A stretch of 64,000 bases of DNA from Bacteroides sp. CAG:927. Its GTDB lineage: Bacteria > Bacteroidota > Bacteroidia > Bacteroidales > Muribaculaceae. This document shows positions 24,646 through 34,010 of this stretch, piece after piece. The position numbers and the translations under genes are program-made. The DNA is taken from positions 55,728 to 119,727 of the forward strand of contig HF985638.1 in the NCBI GenBank assembly GCA_000431155.1, given 5' to 3'. The first letter of the stretch is position 1. Each line of letters starts with the position of its first letter. Under the pieces are notes generated by a model, which saw only the letters and a program-made list of their open reading frames with translations, searched no databases and had not been told where the DNA came from.

Positions 24646-25905
24646 ATGAAAAGAATAACCGCATTAATAATTGCCCTGCCGGCCATATCGTTCACCAGCA
24701 AAGCAGAGGTTGGCGACAAAATAGAGATTGACGGCATAGGATATGAAATAGTGGAATATGTGGATGTTACTCCAAATCCCCCATATTTATACCCGATAAG
24801 AACAGATGTGATTTGGGCGAGTGTGAGTGAAGTAAAGCATATCCCTGACAACGGTGTTATAACCATACCGCCGACCATATCAATAAACGGTGACACCTAT
24901 GATGTAGTGGTTCTTAACGAATCTCTGTTTGAAGGGCGCGAGGGACTTAAGGAGTTCAACATGTCTTCTCCAAAATGCGTGATAAGTGCCAAGACTTTCA
25001 AAGATTGCGGTGATATGGTCTTGAACATATCCGGTATAATAGAAAGTGTGGGCGAGTATGCCTTTGCAGGAACAAATGTGAAAAACGGACTTGACCTTTC
25101 AAAAGCCGTTACACTAAATCACTTCGCTCTTTCCGGAACCAAAACAACGGCATGCACCTTCGGTACATGGTTATGGGAAATCGGAGTTCACATGTTTGAC
25201 GAATCTGAAATCACAGACCTTCGGTTCATAGAAAACGATTGCGACTATGATATTATACTAAATTTCGGAGCACGCACATTCTTCAACTGTAAGATTAAGG
25301 AAGTGCGCTTGCCGAAAAGATATATGGGAATTCCTTGGGGTATGTTCAACAGCCATCCCTCGCTTGAGTGCATTATATTTCCGGATATTGAAAAACTGCG
25401 TCCTCTTGCATCTCGCTATCCCAACTATACCTGCAGCGAATGCACCCCTTATTACGATGAGCAATGCAAGATTCACAACTGCCCGAATCTCAAAGAAGTA
25501 GTGTGTCTTTCTCCGGATCCGGTACCGTTCCGATATTACAGCGAGGCAGAAGAAATATGCACCGATGTCACTATTCTTGATGATTTCAGCAGTTGCGTGC
25601 TGAAAGTGCCGGCCGGGAGCGAGGATGCCTACAGGGCCGACCCGGTGTGGGGTAAATTCAAATATATTGAAGGGTTCCAGCCGGGAGAGTATGCCGGAGT
25701 AGAAAGCGTAAGCGCGACACAGAATGTCGATGAATGCACCTCACTGAAAGTGACCGTAGGCTCGGACGGATTGACTCAGGAACTTCCCGAGGGTAAAATA
25801 GAGATTTTCAACGCCACGGGGCAAAAGCTCCACACTATCAATCACCCCGGCGGCACATTCCATATTGACCTCTCCGCCGGTCTCTACATCATCCATCTCA
25901 AATAA
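24646..25905 (+). CDS. Secreted LRR-type (BspA-like) protein with C-terminal sorting-like tail, copy 1
   Basis: A 419-residue protein with a signal peptide (residues 1-20, ISFTSKAEV). A leucine-rich/BspA-like middle follows, with repeats such as LFEGREGLKEFNMSSPKCVI, AKTFKDCGD, AFAGTNVKNGLDLSKAVTLN and NCPNLKEVVCLS. The end, IEIFNATGQKLHTIN then GGTFHIDLSAGLYIIHLK, resembles a type IX secretion C-terminal signal. It is a paralogue of the gene at 39757-41031, most similar over the last 130 residues. It stands alone here because its C25 peptidase partner is deleted; surface or extracellular location is inferred. Confidence 0.78.
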   Translation: MKRITALIIALPAISFTSKAEVGDKIEIDGIGYEIVEYVDVTPNPPYLYPIRTDVIWASVSEVKHIPDNGVITIPPTISINGDTYDVVVLNESLFEGREGLKEFNMSSPKCVISAKTFKDCGDMVLNISGIIESVGEYAFAGTNVKNGLDLSKAVTLNHFALSGTKTTACTFGTWLWEIGVHMFDESEITDLRFIENDCDYDIILNFGARTFFNCKIKEVRLPKRYMGIPWGMFNSHPSLECIIFPDIEKLRPLASRYPNYTCSECTPYYDEQCKIHNCPNLKEVVCLSPDPVPFRYYSEAEEICTDVTILDDFSSCVLKVPAGSEDAYRADPVWGKFKYIEGFQPGEYAGVESVSATQNVDECTSLKVTVGSDGLTQELPEGKIEIFNATGQKLHTINHPGGTFHIDLSAGLYIIHLK

Positions 25906-25924
25906 CCCGCTTGAGGAAAAGCAC

Positions 25925-25962
25925 AAAGACCGCGTCCATCAAAACCCGATGGCGCGGTCTTT
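25925..25962. terminator. Terminator between LRR protein and ychF
   Basis: A 15-bp stem with one bulge, from AAAGACCGCG and CCATC (25925-25940) to GATGGCGCGGTCTTT (25948-25962), is followed by TATTTTT. It serves two convergent genes. The same stem family occurs after the second LRR copy (39700-39736), so the terminator was duplicated with the cassette. Confidence 0.75.
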
Positions 25963-25986
25963 ATTTTTGCTGTTGATTCCTTGAAT

Positions 25987-27090
25987 TTATACGTTGAAAA
26001 GGAAGTGCATTATGTCACCGTCCTGCACCACGTATTCCTTGCCCTCAATATTCATTTTTCCGGCCTGACGCACCGCAGCTTCCGAGCCAAGCTCCACATA
26101 ATCCTGATATTTTATTACCTCGGCGCGAATAAATCCTTTCTCAAAATCAGTATGGATAATGCCGGCACATTTGGGAGCCTTGCTGCCGCGCAGGAAAGTC
26201 CATGCGCGCACCTCATCAGCACCGGCTGTGAAAAATGTCTGAAGATCAAGCAGCGAATAGGCGGCGCGTATCAAACGCGATACACCGCTCTCCTCCAGTC
26301 CGATCTCGGCCAGAAACATCTGTCGGTCCTCAAAGGTGTCAAGCTCGGCAATCTCTGCTTCGGTTTGTGCCGCAACCACCAGTATCTGCGCATTTTCTTC
26401 GGCGGTAGCCTTGCGCACAGCCTCTACATAAGCATTGCCCGTAGCGGCGGAAGCATCATCCACATTGCACACATACAGCACCGGTTTGTTGGTGAGCAGG
26501 AACAGGTCGCGGGCATATTTCTGCTCGTCCACAGTGTCAAATTCCACCGAACGGGCCGGCTTGCCCTGCTCCAGCGCCTCCTTGTATTTGGCAAGCACCT
26601 CATATTGCATTTTCGCAATCTTGTCGCCTCCGGTCTGAGCCTGCTTCTGCGTCTTGGCTATGCGGCTATCCACGGTTTCAAGGTCCTTGATAAGAAGCTC
26701 GTAGTCTATGATTTCCTTGTCGCGAACGGGATCCACCGAACCGTCCACATGGGTTATATTGTCGTCGTCAAAACAGCGGAGCACATGTATTATGGCATCT
26801 GTTTCACGTATATTTGCCAGAAACTTGTTGCCAAGGCCCTCGCCCTTGCTTGCCCCTTTCACCAGACCGGCTATATCCACAATCTCCACTGTGGCCGGCA
26901 CCACGCTGCGCGGATTGCACATTTCCACAAGGGTGGTGAGACGGTCATCGGGCACGGTGATTACGCCTACATTAGGTTCAATGGTGCAGAACGGGAAATT
27001 GGCCGACTGTGCCTTGGCATTTGACAGACAGTTGAAAAGAGTGGATTTGCCCACATTGGGTAGACCCACAATACCACATTGAAGTGCCAT
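25987..27090 (-). CDS. ychF: Redox-regulated ATPase YchF (Obg-related GTPase family)
   Basis: A 367-residue P-loop NTPase of normal length. G1 is [12 protein letters not shown] (about 9-20), G3 is [17 protein letters not shown] (about 69-85), and there is a coiled-coil insert. The C-terminal TGS domain is seen in [16 protein letters not shown] and [15 protein letters not shown]. YchF binds ribosomes and prefers ATP. A consensus promoter lies at 27128-27159. Confidence 0.95.
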   Translation of the reverse strand: MALQCGIVGLPNVGKSTLFNCLSNAKAQSANFPFCTIEPNVGVITVPDDRLTTLVEMCNPRSVVPATVEIVDIAGLVKGASKGEGLGNKFLANIRETDAIIHVLRCFDDDNITHVDGSVDPVRDKEIIDYELLIKDLETVDSRIAKTQKQAQTGGDKIAKMQYEVLAKYKEALEQGKPARSVEFDTVDEQKYARDLFLLTNKPVLYVCNVDDASAATGNAYVEAVRKATAEENAQILVVAAQTEAEIAELDTFEDRQMFLAEIGLEESGVSRLIRAAYSLLDLQTFFTAGADEVRAWTFLRGSKAPKCAGIIHTDFEKGFIRAEVIKYQDYVELGSEAAVRQAGKMNIEGKEYVVQDGDIMHFLFNV

Positions 27091-27127
27091 ATCTTATATT
27101 ATTTGTTTGCTAAGCGGTTTATGAGCC

Positions 27128-27159
27128 GCAAAGTTACGCAAATTTCCGCACACACGCAA
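27128..27159 (-). promoter_or_regulatory. ychF promoter
   Basis: Minus-strand TTG (27159-27157) and TAACTTTGC (27136-27128) are 20 nt apart, an exact consensus match, 38 nt upstream of the ATG. The -33 element overlaps the foot of the hairpin at 27158-27195. Confidence 0.75.
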
Positions 27160-27195
27160 TTCCGGGTCAGGTCACATCGCCACCAACCCGGAATT
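27158..27195 (-). terminator. Hairpin between nucleoside phosphorylase and ychF
   Basis: A perfect 10-bp stem AATTCCGGGT / ACCCGGAATT lies 24 nt after the phosphorylase stop. No T-run follows on the minus strand, so termination is less certain than structure. Confidence 0.45.
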
Positions 27196-27218
27196 TTGCC
27201 AATACAAAATTTTTACTG

Positions 27219-28094
27219 TCAGATACGGTCAAGCACAGTGCCTATGAGATCGCGTACCGCCGTCTTATAGTTGGGAGTTGCATCATGGCGCATGCGGTTG
27301 GCTATGATCGAGCACACTGTCATGGCCTTATGGCCCATAAGCCTTGCAAGACCCTGCAAAGGAGCACTCTCCATCTCATAGTTGGTCACCTTGCGACCTT
27401 TGTGGCGAAACTCCTCTATGCGGTGATTGAGGTCGGGATTGGCAAGCGGCAGACGCAACTCGCGTCCCTGCGGTCCGTAAAATCCCACCGCCGATATTGT
27501 CACGCCGCGCACCATATCGTCACGACCTATCAGGTTCACGAGATGCTCGTCCGAATCCACCACATACGGCTTGGCCCACAGCGGGTTCCAATCCACATGA
27601 CTACAGAAATCATGCTCAAACTCAAGGTCGGACACATCGTTGCGCCCGGCGTAATAGTTGAGCACTCCGTCAAACCCTATTGACTTCTCGGCTATGACCG
27701 GAGTGCCAAGCTTCAATTCGGGCTGAAGTGCACCGCTTGTGCCTATGCGCACCATGTGCAGGGTACGGTGGTCGGGGCGCACCTCACGGGTGGCAAAGTC
27801 AATATTGGCAAGAGCATCAAGCTCATTGATCACAATATCTATGTTGTCGGGTCCTATGCCGTGGCTCAGGCACATTATGGGCTTGCCCTGATATGTGCCG
27901 CCGATGGTATGGAACTCGCGGCTCTGCACCTCAAATGTGCGCGTGTCAAAAAATTCCGCCACCATGTTCACTCTCGCGGGGTCCCCCACCAGTATAATGC
28001 GGTCGGTGAGCTGCTCGGGCAGCAAATGGAGATGAAACACCGACCCGTCGGGGTTGATGATAAGCTCTGATGATGCTATGATTTTCTTTTCCAT
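27219..28094 (-). CDS. Nucleoside phosphorylase (PNP/UDP family)
   Basis: A 291-residue member of the PNP_UDP_1 family. The frame runs further upstream, but ATG at 28094 gives the usual start (MEKKIIASSELIINPDGSV). Motifs include IILVGDPARVNMVAEFF (about 32-48), LSHGIGPDNIDIVINEL (about 78-94), the GTSGALQPEL region (about 117) and NYEMESAPLQGLARLMGH (about 230-247), where Glu-Met-Glu binds the ribose. It splits a nucleoside, probably uridine, with phosphate. It follows dprA by 50 nt on the same strand. Confidence 0.85.
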   Translation of the reverse strand: MEKKIIASSELIINPDGSVFHLHLLPEQLTDRIILVGDPARVNMVAEFFDTRTFEVQSREFHTIGGTYQGKPIMCLSHGIGPDNIDIVINELDALANIDFATREVRPDHRTLHMVRIGTSGALQPELKLGTPVIAEKSIGFDGVLNYYAGRNDVSDLEFEHDFCSHVDWNPLWAKPYVVDSDEHLVNLIGRDDMVRGVTISAVGFYGPQGRELRLPLANPDLNHRIEEFRHKGRKVTNYEMESAPLQGLARLMGHKAMTVCSIIANRMRHDATPNYKTAVRDLIGTVLDRI

Positions 28095-28144
28095 AATGGA
28101 TTCACTTGATTTTGGTAATATAACAATTTTACAGGCACAAAAGG

Positions 28145-29266
28145 TCACGGCACAGCCTTACGGTACGTGCCGCCCGGAAATGCTGTTACCAATCCCTGAA
28201 ACTCCAGCTCTATAAGGGCCGACATAAGTCTGCCCACCGGTATGTCAAGCTCAACCGACAGTCGGTTGAGCTGCGCTTCACCGTGCTCGCCCAGATACCG
28301 CGCCACCGCCTCTTGGTCGGGCGACAGCGACGGAAACAGGCTCTGCTGTGCGTCGGCATTGACACGCTGCTCCTTCAATGGCCAGTTCATATCCTCGATT
28401 ATATCGTCCACATCCTGCACCAGCTTGGCCACGCACAGGGTTATGAGGCGGTTGCACCCTTGGCTGTAAGTGTCGGATATACGCCCCGGAAGCGCGAACA
28501 CATCGCGGCAATACCCCGATGCTATTTTTGCCGTAACCATTGCTCCGCCCTTGCGTGCCGATTCCACCACTATCAGGCAGTGGCTCATTCCGGCCACTAT
28601 ACGGTTGCGCGCCAGAAAATTGCCCTTGTGTACGGCATCTATCGACCGATAGTCGGTGACAAGCGCCCCGCCCTGACGCACCATGTCGGCCGCCACCGCC
28701 CTGTGTACTGCCGGATAAATAGTGTTGAGCCCGTGTGCCAGCACACCTATCGTCGGAAGACCGTAGCGCATGGCTGCCTTGTGGGCTGCCACATCCACCC
28801 CGTACGCCAGACCGCTCAGCACTGTGACCTCTCCGTTTACCCTTTCGGCAAGCCCCTTCACAAGCCTGTCCGTAAAATCCAGCCCGTACGGCGTGGCATG
28901 CCGCGTGCCCACCACAGCTATGGAATAGCGCGGACTCAGGTCGGCATCGCCCAGCGAATAGAGCATCAGCGGAGCGTCATCGCAATTGGCAAGCAGCTCG
29001 GGATAACCCTCATCGGTGTAATAAACCGCGTTGATGGAGTTGGCACTGATGAAATCGGCCTCGCGCCGTGCATCCTCCACCATCCTGCGCCTGTAGTCAG
29101 GCTCCATGAGCCGGTTGCGAAACCCCATAATGGCTGCAAGCTGCGAGCGCGAGGCACGAAAAAACTCCTCCTCGCTGCCAAGACGCGCCATAAGCTCACG
29201 TGCCATGACAGCATTGATGCCGCGCAGTGACGCAAACGCTATTCGGTAAACTAAAGTGTCGCTCAT
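28145..29266 (-). CDS. dprA: DNA-processing protein DprA
   Basis: A 373-residue DprA. It has an N-terminal SAM-like region, then a Rossmann core with IAVVGTRHATPYGLDF (about 112-127), GLAYGVDVAAHKAAM (about 152) and the VVESARKGGAMVTAKIA segment (about 230). The C-terminal winged helix (about 315-373, EHGEAQLNRLSVELDIPVG) is present. It loads RecA on incoming single-stranded DNA. Start at ATG 29266 is chosen; it overlaps the stop of the thioesterase gene by one base (TGATG), suggesting coupled translation. Confidence 0.93.
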   Translation of the reverse strand: MSDTLVYRIAFASLRGINAVMARELMARLGSEEEFFRASRSQLAAIMGFRNRLMEPDYRRRMVEDARREADFISANSINAVYYTDEGYPELLANCDDAPLMLYSLGDADLSPRYSIAVVGTRHATPYGLDFTDRLVKGLAERVNGEVTVLSGLAYGVDVAAHKAAMRYGLPTIGVLAHGLNTIYPAVHRAVAADMVRQGGALVTDYRSIDAVHKGNFLARNRIVAGMSHCLIVVESARKGGAMVTAKIASGYCRDVFALPGRISDTYSQGCNRLITLCVAKLVQDVDDIIEDMNWPLKEQRVNADAQQSLFPSLSPDQEAVARYLGEHGEAQLNRLSVELDIPVGRLMSALIELEFQGLVTAFPGGTYRKAVP

Positions 29267-29676
29267 CAAAGATAATCGGCAAACGCCTCCGCAAGCACAT
29301 CCCCACGGGTAAGACGCCCGTTTTCAAGGCACACCACCCAAATGTCGGCCTTGGCCACCGGCTCGCCGCCGGGCAATTTATAAATGTCCTGCTCAAACAC
29401 AAACTTTGCGCCCTCGCGCCTTATGGCAAGCTTGCTCACCATCTCCTCACCCAGACGCAACGGAGTGAGATACTCTATCTCCACCTTGCGGAGCACCGGA
29501 TCAATGCCCTGTTGCTGCATGGCGCGAAATGAGGTGCCTGCCATGCGGCAGAACTCATGGCGCGTGTGCTCCATATAATGCAGGTAGTTGGCATTGTTCA
29601 CTATACCCTGTGAGTCCACCTCATAGTCGCGCACCCGCATGGTCAGTTCAAACGAATAATCGGGAGTCCGTTTCAT
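29266..29676 (-). CDS. Acyl-CoA thioesterase (4HBT hotdog fold)
   Basis: A 136-residue 4-hydroxybenzoyl-CoA thioesterase-like protein. The active-site region is VRDYEVDSQGIVNNANYLHYMEHTR split across residues 13-37, with the catalytic Asp in EVDSQGIVNN. It should hydrolyse acyl-CoA or acyl-ACP thioesters in the cytoplasm. It is translationally linked to dprA, a common but functionally unexplained neighbour. Confidence 0.88.
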   Translation of the reverse strand: MKRTPDYSFELTMRVRDYEVDSQGIVNNANYLHYMEHTRHEFCRMAGTSFRAMQQQGIDPVLRKVEIEYLTPLRLGEEMVSKLAIRREGAKFVFEQDIYKLPGGEPVAKADIWVVCLENGRLTRGDVLAEAFADYL

Positions 29677-29700
29677 CCTTCAACCGGATTTGAAAAATAT

Positions 29701-29724
29701 GGGGCCGACATTGCGGTCGGCCCC
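29701..29724 (-). terminator. Terminator after the ROK kinase
   Basis: A 9-bp GC stem GGGGCCGAC / GTCGGCCCC (29701-29709, 29716-29724) lies 22 nt after the kinase stop. On the minus strand it is followed by ATATTTTT. Confidence 0.75.
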
Positions 29725-29746
29725 GTTATTGCTGTTTATGATTTTC

Positions 29747-30769
29747 TTATGCAACAGGAGCTGCGGGAGCTGTGCTCGAAAGCTGTGCCATGGTGGAAGT
29801 GACTGATTTGGCCTCCCATCCCAGTGCGCTGGCACCGAGCACGGCTGCATCAGCTTCCTTAAGCTCTGAGGACAGTATCTTGACTTTGCCTTTCCATATG
29901 CTGAGCATATTGCGCTCCATGCTTTCACGAAGCGGCTTGAGAAGCAGCTCGCCGCTCTTGGCCAGACCGCCGAACAGCACAAATGCCTCAGGCGCGGAGA
30001 ACACGGTGAAATCTGCAAGTGCCTCTCCGAGTATGTTGCCGGTGTATTCAAACACTTTCTGAGCAAGCTTGTCGCCTGCCATAGCTGCATCGTACACATC
30101 TTTGGATGTGATGTCCTCTATCGGCATATTGCGGAGCAATGACGGGTCCTCGCGAAGTTCAAGAAATTCGCGTGCGGTACGTGCCACGCCCGTAGCGGAG
30201 CAGTATGTCTCAAGACATCCGGTGCGGCCACAGCCACACAGACGGCCGTTGTTGCGCTTCACTATCACATGGCCAAGCTCTCCGGCAAAACCGTCATGTC
30301 CGTAAACAAGCTGACCGTTGATGACAATACCGCTGCCCACACCGGTGCCGAGGGTAATCATGATGAAATCCCTGATACCACGGGCCACGCCATAGGTCAT
30401 TTCGCCGATAGCGGCGGCGTTGGCATCGTTGGTTATGGCTACAGGTATGCCGAACTTGTCACTGAGCATCTGTGCAAAAGGTATGGGGGTGGGCCAGGGA
30501 AGATTCACGCCGTCTTCAATCATGCCGGTGAAATAGTTGGCATTGGGTGCGCCCACGCCTATGCCGAATATCTTGCCTTCGGCATCCAGCTGCTTGACGA
30601 GACGCATGGTCTCTTCATAAAGTTCGTCAATATAATCATTGATATTGGCGTGCTTACGGGTTTTGATAGAGTTGCTGGCGAGTACCACGCCACGAGCATC
30701 TACAATGCCGAACACCGTATTGGTGCCGCCCATGTCTATGCCGATAACATAAGGTTTGGAGTTGACCAT
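29747..30769 (-). CDS. ROK family glucokinase
   Basis: A 340-residue ROK sugar kinase. The ATP phosphate motif is IGIDMGGTNTVFGIVDARG (about 9-27). The sugar/ATP-binding NDANAAAIGEMTYG (about 114) and the zinc motif CGCGRTGCLETYCS (about 178-191) are clear. The conserved late glycine motif is FVLFGGLAKSGELL. It phosphorylates glucose or a related hexose for glycolysis. It is divergent from mscS, with promoters in the shared gap. Confidence 0.9.
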   Translation of the reverse strand: MVNSKPYVIGIDMGGTNTVFGIVDARGVVLASNSIKTRKHANINDYIDELYEETMRLVKQLDAEGKIFGIGVGAPNANYFTGMIEDGVNLPWPTPIPFAQMLSDKFGIPVAITNDANAAAIGEMTYGVARGIRDFIMITLGTGVGSGIVINGQLVYGHDGFAGELGHVIVKRNNGRLCGCGRTGCLETYCSATGVARTAREFLELREDPSLLRNMPIEDITSKDVYDAAMAGDKLAQKVFEYTGNILGEALADFTVFSAPEAFVLFGGLAKSGELLLKPLRESMERNMLSIWKGKVKILSSELKEADAAVLGASALGWEAKSVTSTMAQLSSTAPAAPVA

Positions 30770-30818
30770 GATTAGTAGATATAAAGTAGTTTAATATGTC
30801 TGGGGATTATTTGTAGGT

Positions 30819-30857
30819 GCAAAGATAACGGATTTTCTCAATTATGAGTAATTTTGC
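30819..30857. promoter_or_regulatory. Divergent promoters, glucokinase and mscS
   Basis: Minus-strand TATCTTTGC at 30819-30827 serves the kinase. Plus-strand TAATTTTGC at 30849-30857 serves mscS. The latter covers a TTG at 30854, ruling it out as the mscS start. Confidence 0.6.
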
Positions 30858-30886
30858 AGCTGCAAAACATATTTTTTGTCTTTTTT

Positions 30887-31972
30887 ATGCTACAATTTCC
30901 CGACAATTTGTTCCCGGTGGACACCACCGCCACAAAAACTGCTGAAGCGCAGGCTTCATCGCTCAAGAATCTCACCCTCGATGATTTTCTGAGCCGTCTC
31001 GCCTCAGGTACGGTAGAACTGGTAATCAGCATCGCCATCGCCGTTGCCATATTCTATGCCGGAAAATTCATAATTCGCAAAATCCACACGTTCATAGGCA
31101 ATATCCTTCTGCGCCGCAATGTGGATGCCTCGCTGAGCACATTCATCCTCTCACTTATCCGCATAGTGCTCTATTTCATCCTCATCATCACCGTGATAGG
31201 GATTTTGGGCATACCCACCAGCTCGTTCCTCGCGCTCTTTGCTTCGGCCGGCGTTGCCATAGGTATGGCCCTGAGCGGAACCCTCCAGAATTTTGCCGGC
31301 GGCGTGCTCATACTCCTGCTCAAGCCATATAAAATCGGCGACTACATCGAGGCTCAGGGATATGCCGGAACAGTGATGGAGATTCAGATCTTCAGCACCA
31401 TAATCTGCACACCCGACAACAAATCCATCATCATCCCCAACGGCGGACTATCTACCGGTAGTATCAACAACTGGAGCCGCGAACGGTACCGCCGCGTGGA
31501 GTGGAACATCGGCCTCAGTTACGGCAACGATGTGGAAGCGGCACGCAAGCTCATCCTTGACATGTTCAGCACCGACAAACGCATAATTCAGGGAACGCAC
31601 TCTCTTGACAATTATGACGATGCCGACATGACCTCCGATTCCCGCGACTCTTCCGCTCCCGACCAAGCGAAAAAAGGCTTCTGGAACCGGCTCTTCTCGC
31701 ACCGCGATGCCATCCGCGCCGACATTGCCGAGCGCGAACGCCGTCAGGAAGCGCGCCTACGCCAGCTGCGTCCCGCAGTGGACCGCACTCCCACCGTCAG
31801 ATTAGGCGAGCTTGGCGACAGCGCCATCGTGCTCACCGTGCGCGCTTGGGTCAAGAGCAGCGACTTCTGGAGCGTGTTTTACGACTACAACGAAGCATTC
31901 TACGACCGTCTGCCAAAGAGCGGCGCATCATTCCCGTTCCCCCAGCTCGATGTGCACATCTCCAAACCGTAA
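30887..31972 (+). CDS. Mechanosensitive ion channel (MscS family)
   Basis: A 361-residue MscS-type channel. Three hydrophobic segments lie at about 40-60, 85-110 and 115-140. The pore helix and beta domain follow (FLALFASAGVAIGMALSGTL and NFAGGVLILLLKPYKIGDYI, about 120-160). The start at ATG 30887 (MLQFPDNLFPV) is used because the longer frame begins inside the promoter. The C-terminal domain carries an unusual charged insert (about residues 238-295, rich in Asp/Arg/Glu, with KKGFWNRLFSHRD) before the normal closing strands. It relieves turgor under osmotic downshock. Confidence 0.9.
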   Translation: MLQFPDNLFPVDTTATKTAEAQASSLKNLTLDDFLSRLASGTVELVISIAIAVAIFYAGKFIIRKIHTFIGNILLRRNVDASLSTFILSLIRIVLYFILIITVIGILGIPTSSFLALFASAGVAIGMALSGTLQNFAGGVLILLLKPYKIGDYIEAQGYAGTVMEIQIFSTIICTPDNKSIIIPNGGLSTGSINNWSRERYRRVEWNIGLSYGNDVEAARKLILDMFSTDKRIIQGTHSLDNYDDADMTSDSRDSSAPDQAKKGFWNRLFSHRDAIRADIAERERRQEARLRQLRPAVDRTPTVRLGELGDSAIVLTVRAWVKSSDFWSVFYDYNEAFYDRLPKSGASFPFPQLDVHISKP

Positions 31973-32038
31973 CAACAACGTAACCTGCTTTAACAATTAT
32001 TTGTGCTGGCCATACTGGGTTTTCTCATAAATTTTTCC

Positions 32039-32276
32039 TATTTTTGTGCTCAAATATTTCGTCGCAAACGAGGCCAGCCGTCCCTCACTCTTTCTCTTGC
32101 AGTAGCCTTGCATTAGTTTACTTGCAAATTTTTTCACATCCGGTGTTCTCCTCAGCCTCATAGCGCGGACAGTGGCATTTGGCGCCCTCTCTCCACTCCT
32201 ATGCGCCATGAACGTGCTGCGCAGAGCTGCCTAAAGCTCTATCCGCCACCACCATGAAATAGAAAAAACATCATAA
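32039..32276 (+). promoter_or_regulatory. recJ promoter element and 230-nt leader with a short upstream frame
   Basis: TATTTTTG at 32039-32046 fits the -7 consensus; the -33 match is weak. The stretch to 32276 has no regular gene. It contains a possible 18-residue leader frame at 32201-32257 (starts MRHERAAQ, ends in four Pro codons and TGA) whose stop is 19 nt before recJ. A minus-strand 70-residue frame here has no recognisable features. Leader function is speculative. Confidence 0.35.
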
Positions 32277-34001
32277 ATGACAAGTAAATGGAATTATGCA
32301 CCCCTTACTTCAGAAGAGCAGAAATTAGAATCGGAATTAGCTAAACGATACGCCAGTTGCCCGCCCGTGAGCGAGTTACTGGTGCAGCGCGGCATTTCTT
32401 CGGTGAAAGAGGCGGAAAAATTTTTCCACCCCTCCCTCAAGGATTTGCACGACCCGTTTCTGATGCCCGGCATGGACAAGGCCGTTGCCCGGCTCAACAA
32501 AGCAATGGGTGCCAAAGAGCGCATCATGGTTTACGGCGACTATGATGTGGACGGCACCACAGCCGTAGCATTGGTATATAAATACCTGCAAAATTTTTAC
32601 TCCAATATCGAGTATTACATCCCTACCCGATACGACGAAGGGTATGGTATTTCGTTACGCTCCATTGACTACGCCGCATCTCAGGATGTGCGGCTGATAA
32701 TCATCCTTGATTGCGGCATCAAAGCCATCGAGGAGATTCGCTATGCCAAGTCGCTGGGCATTGACTTCATAATCTGCGACCACCATGTGCCCGACGATGA
32801 ACTCCCGGACGCTGTGGCCATACTCAACCCCAAGCTTGAGGGAAGCACCTATCCCTGCCCCCACCTGTCGGGGTGCGGCGTTGGATTCAAGCTCATGCAG
32901 GCATTTGCCAAAAGCAACGGCATTGGCGATGCCGAGCTGGACGCGCTGCTTGACCTTGTGGCCGTGAGCATAGCCGCCGACATCGTCCCGATGGTGGATG
33001 AAAACCGCATCATGGCCTACCACGGACTGCGCCGTCTCAACAACAACCCCAACATGGGGCTGCGCGCCATAATACGCATCTGCGGTCTTACAGGCAAGGA
33101 AATCACCATTTCAGATGTGATTTTCAAAATAGGCCCGCGCATCAACGCTTCAGGACGCATGCAGAGCGGCCGCGAAGCCGTGGAGCTGCTTGTGGCTCGC
33201 GATGCCGCCGACGCATACGAAAAAGCGAAAGCCATTGACCAGTACAACAAGGACCGCAAGGAGCTGGACAAGCGCATCACCGAAGAGGCCAATGCCATTC
33301 TTGAAGCAAACGGCGAAATGCTTGATGACAAGAAATCAATCGTAATTTACAACAAGGACTGGCACAAAGGGATAATAGGCATTGTGGCATCGCGCCTCAC
33401 CGAGCTTTACTACAAGCCCTCGGTGGTGCTCACGCTTGCCAACGGCCTTGCCACCGGCTCATCCCGCTCCGTTCAGGGCTTTGACATCTACAAAGCTGTG
33501 GACTCCGCCCGCGACCTGCTTGAGAACTTCGGCGGTCACGCCTACGCCGTGGGCCTGAGCCTCAAGGAAGAGAACATTCCGGAATTCACCCGCCGGTTTG
33601 AGGAATACGTGGCTGCCAACATCACCGACAAGCAGCTCACACCGCTGCTGGAAATTGACGCATTCCTTACCTTTTCGCAGATAACACCGGAGTTCGTGAA
33701 CATGCTCAGGCATTTTAACCCCTTCGGCCCGGGAAACAACAAACCCGTGTTCTGCGCCCGCTCGGTAATGGATTTCGGCACCAGCAAACTCGTAGGCAAG
33801 AATCTGGAGCACATCAAGCTTGAACTTGTGGATGACACCTCCGGCAAGGTGTTCAACGGCATTGCATTCAACATGAGCCAGTATTTTGAACACATCCACG
33901 CACGCAAGCCGTTCGACATCTGCTTCACAATCGAAGACAACAAGCACAGGTCCTCCACTCCCGACATACAGCTCCTCATCAAGGAGATACATGTAAAATA
34001 A
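32277..34001 (+). CDS. recJ: Single-stranded-DNA-specific exonuclease RecJ
   Basis: A 574-residue DHH-family 5'-3' exonuclease. Motifs: VYGDYDVDGTTAVAL (about 84-98), IILDCGIKAIEEI (about 142), ICDHHVPDDELPDAVAILNP (about 165-184), the DHHA1 part with GIVASRLTELYYKPSVVL and the GGHAYAVGLSL signature (about 420). A C-terminal OB-like domain is present. It degrades ssDNA in recombination and mismatch repair. It lies 9 nt before recQ, its functional partner. Confidence 0.95.
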   Translation: MTSKWNYAPLTSEEQKLESELAKRYASCPPVSELLVQRGISSVKEAEKFFHPSLKDLHDPFLMPGMDKAVARLNKAMGAKERIMVYGDYDVDGTTAVALVYKYLQNFYSNIEYYIPTRYDEGYGISLRSIDYAASQDVRLIIILDCGIKAIEEIRYAKSLGIDFIICDHHVPDDELPDAVAILNPKLEGSTYPCPHLSGCGVGFKLMQAFAKSNGIGDAELDALLDLVAVSIAADIVPMVDENRIMAYHGLRRLNNNPNMGLRAIIRICGLTGKEITISDVIFKIGPRINASGRMQSGREAVELLVARDAADAYEKAKAIDQYNKDRKELDKRITEEANAILEANGEMLDDKKSIVIYNKDWHKGIIGIVASRLTELYYKPSVVLTLANGLATGSSRSVQGFDIYKAVDSARDLLENFGGHAYAVGLSLKEENIPEFTRRFEEYVAANITDKQLTPLLEIDAFLTFSQITPEFVNMLRHFNPFGPGNNKPVFCARSVMDFGTSKLVGKNLEHIKLELVDDTSGKVFNGIAFNMSQYFEHIHARKPFDICFTIEDNKHRSSTPDIQLLIKEIHVK

Positions 34002-34010
34002 ACAGTCCCC

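Noticed and set aside
31997..32209. Minus-strand 70-codon basic frame in the recJ leader
   Set aside because: No domain, no promoter on that strand, and it lies within the plus-strand leader.
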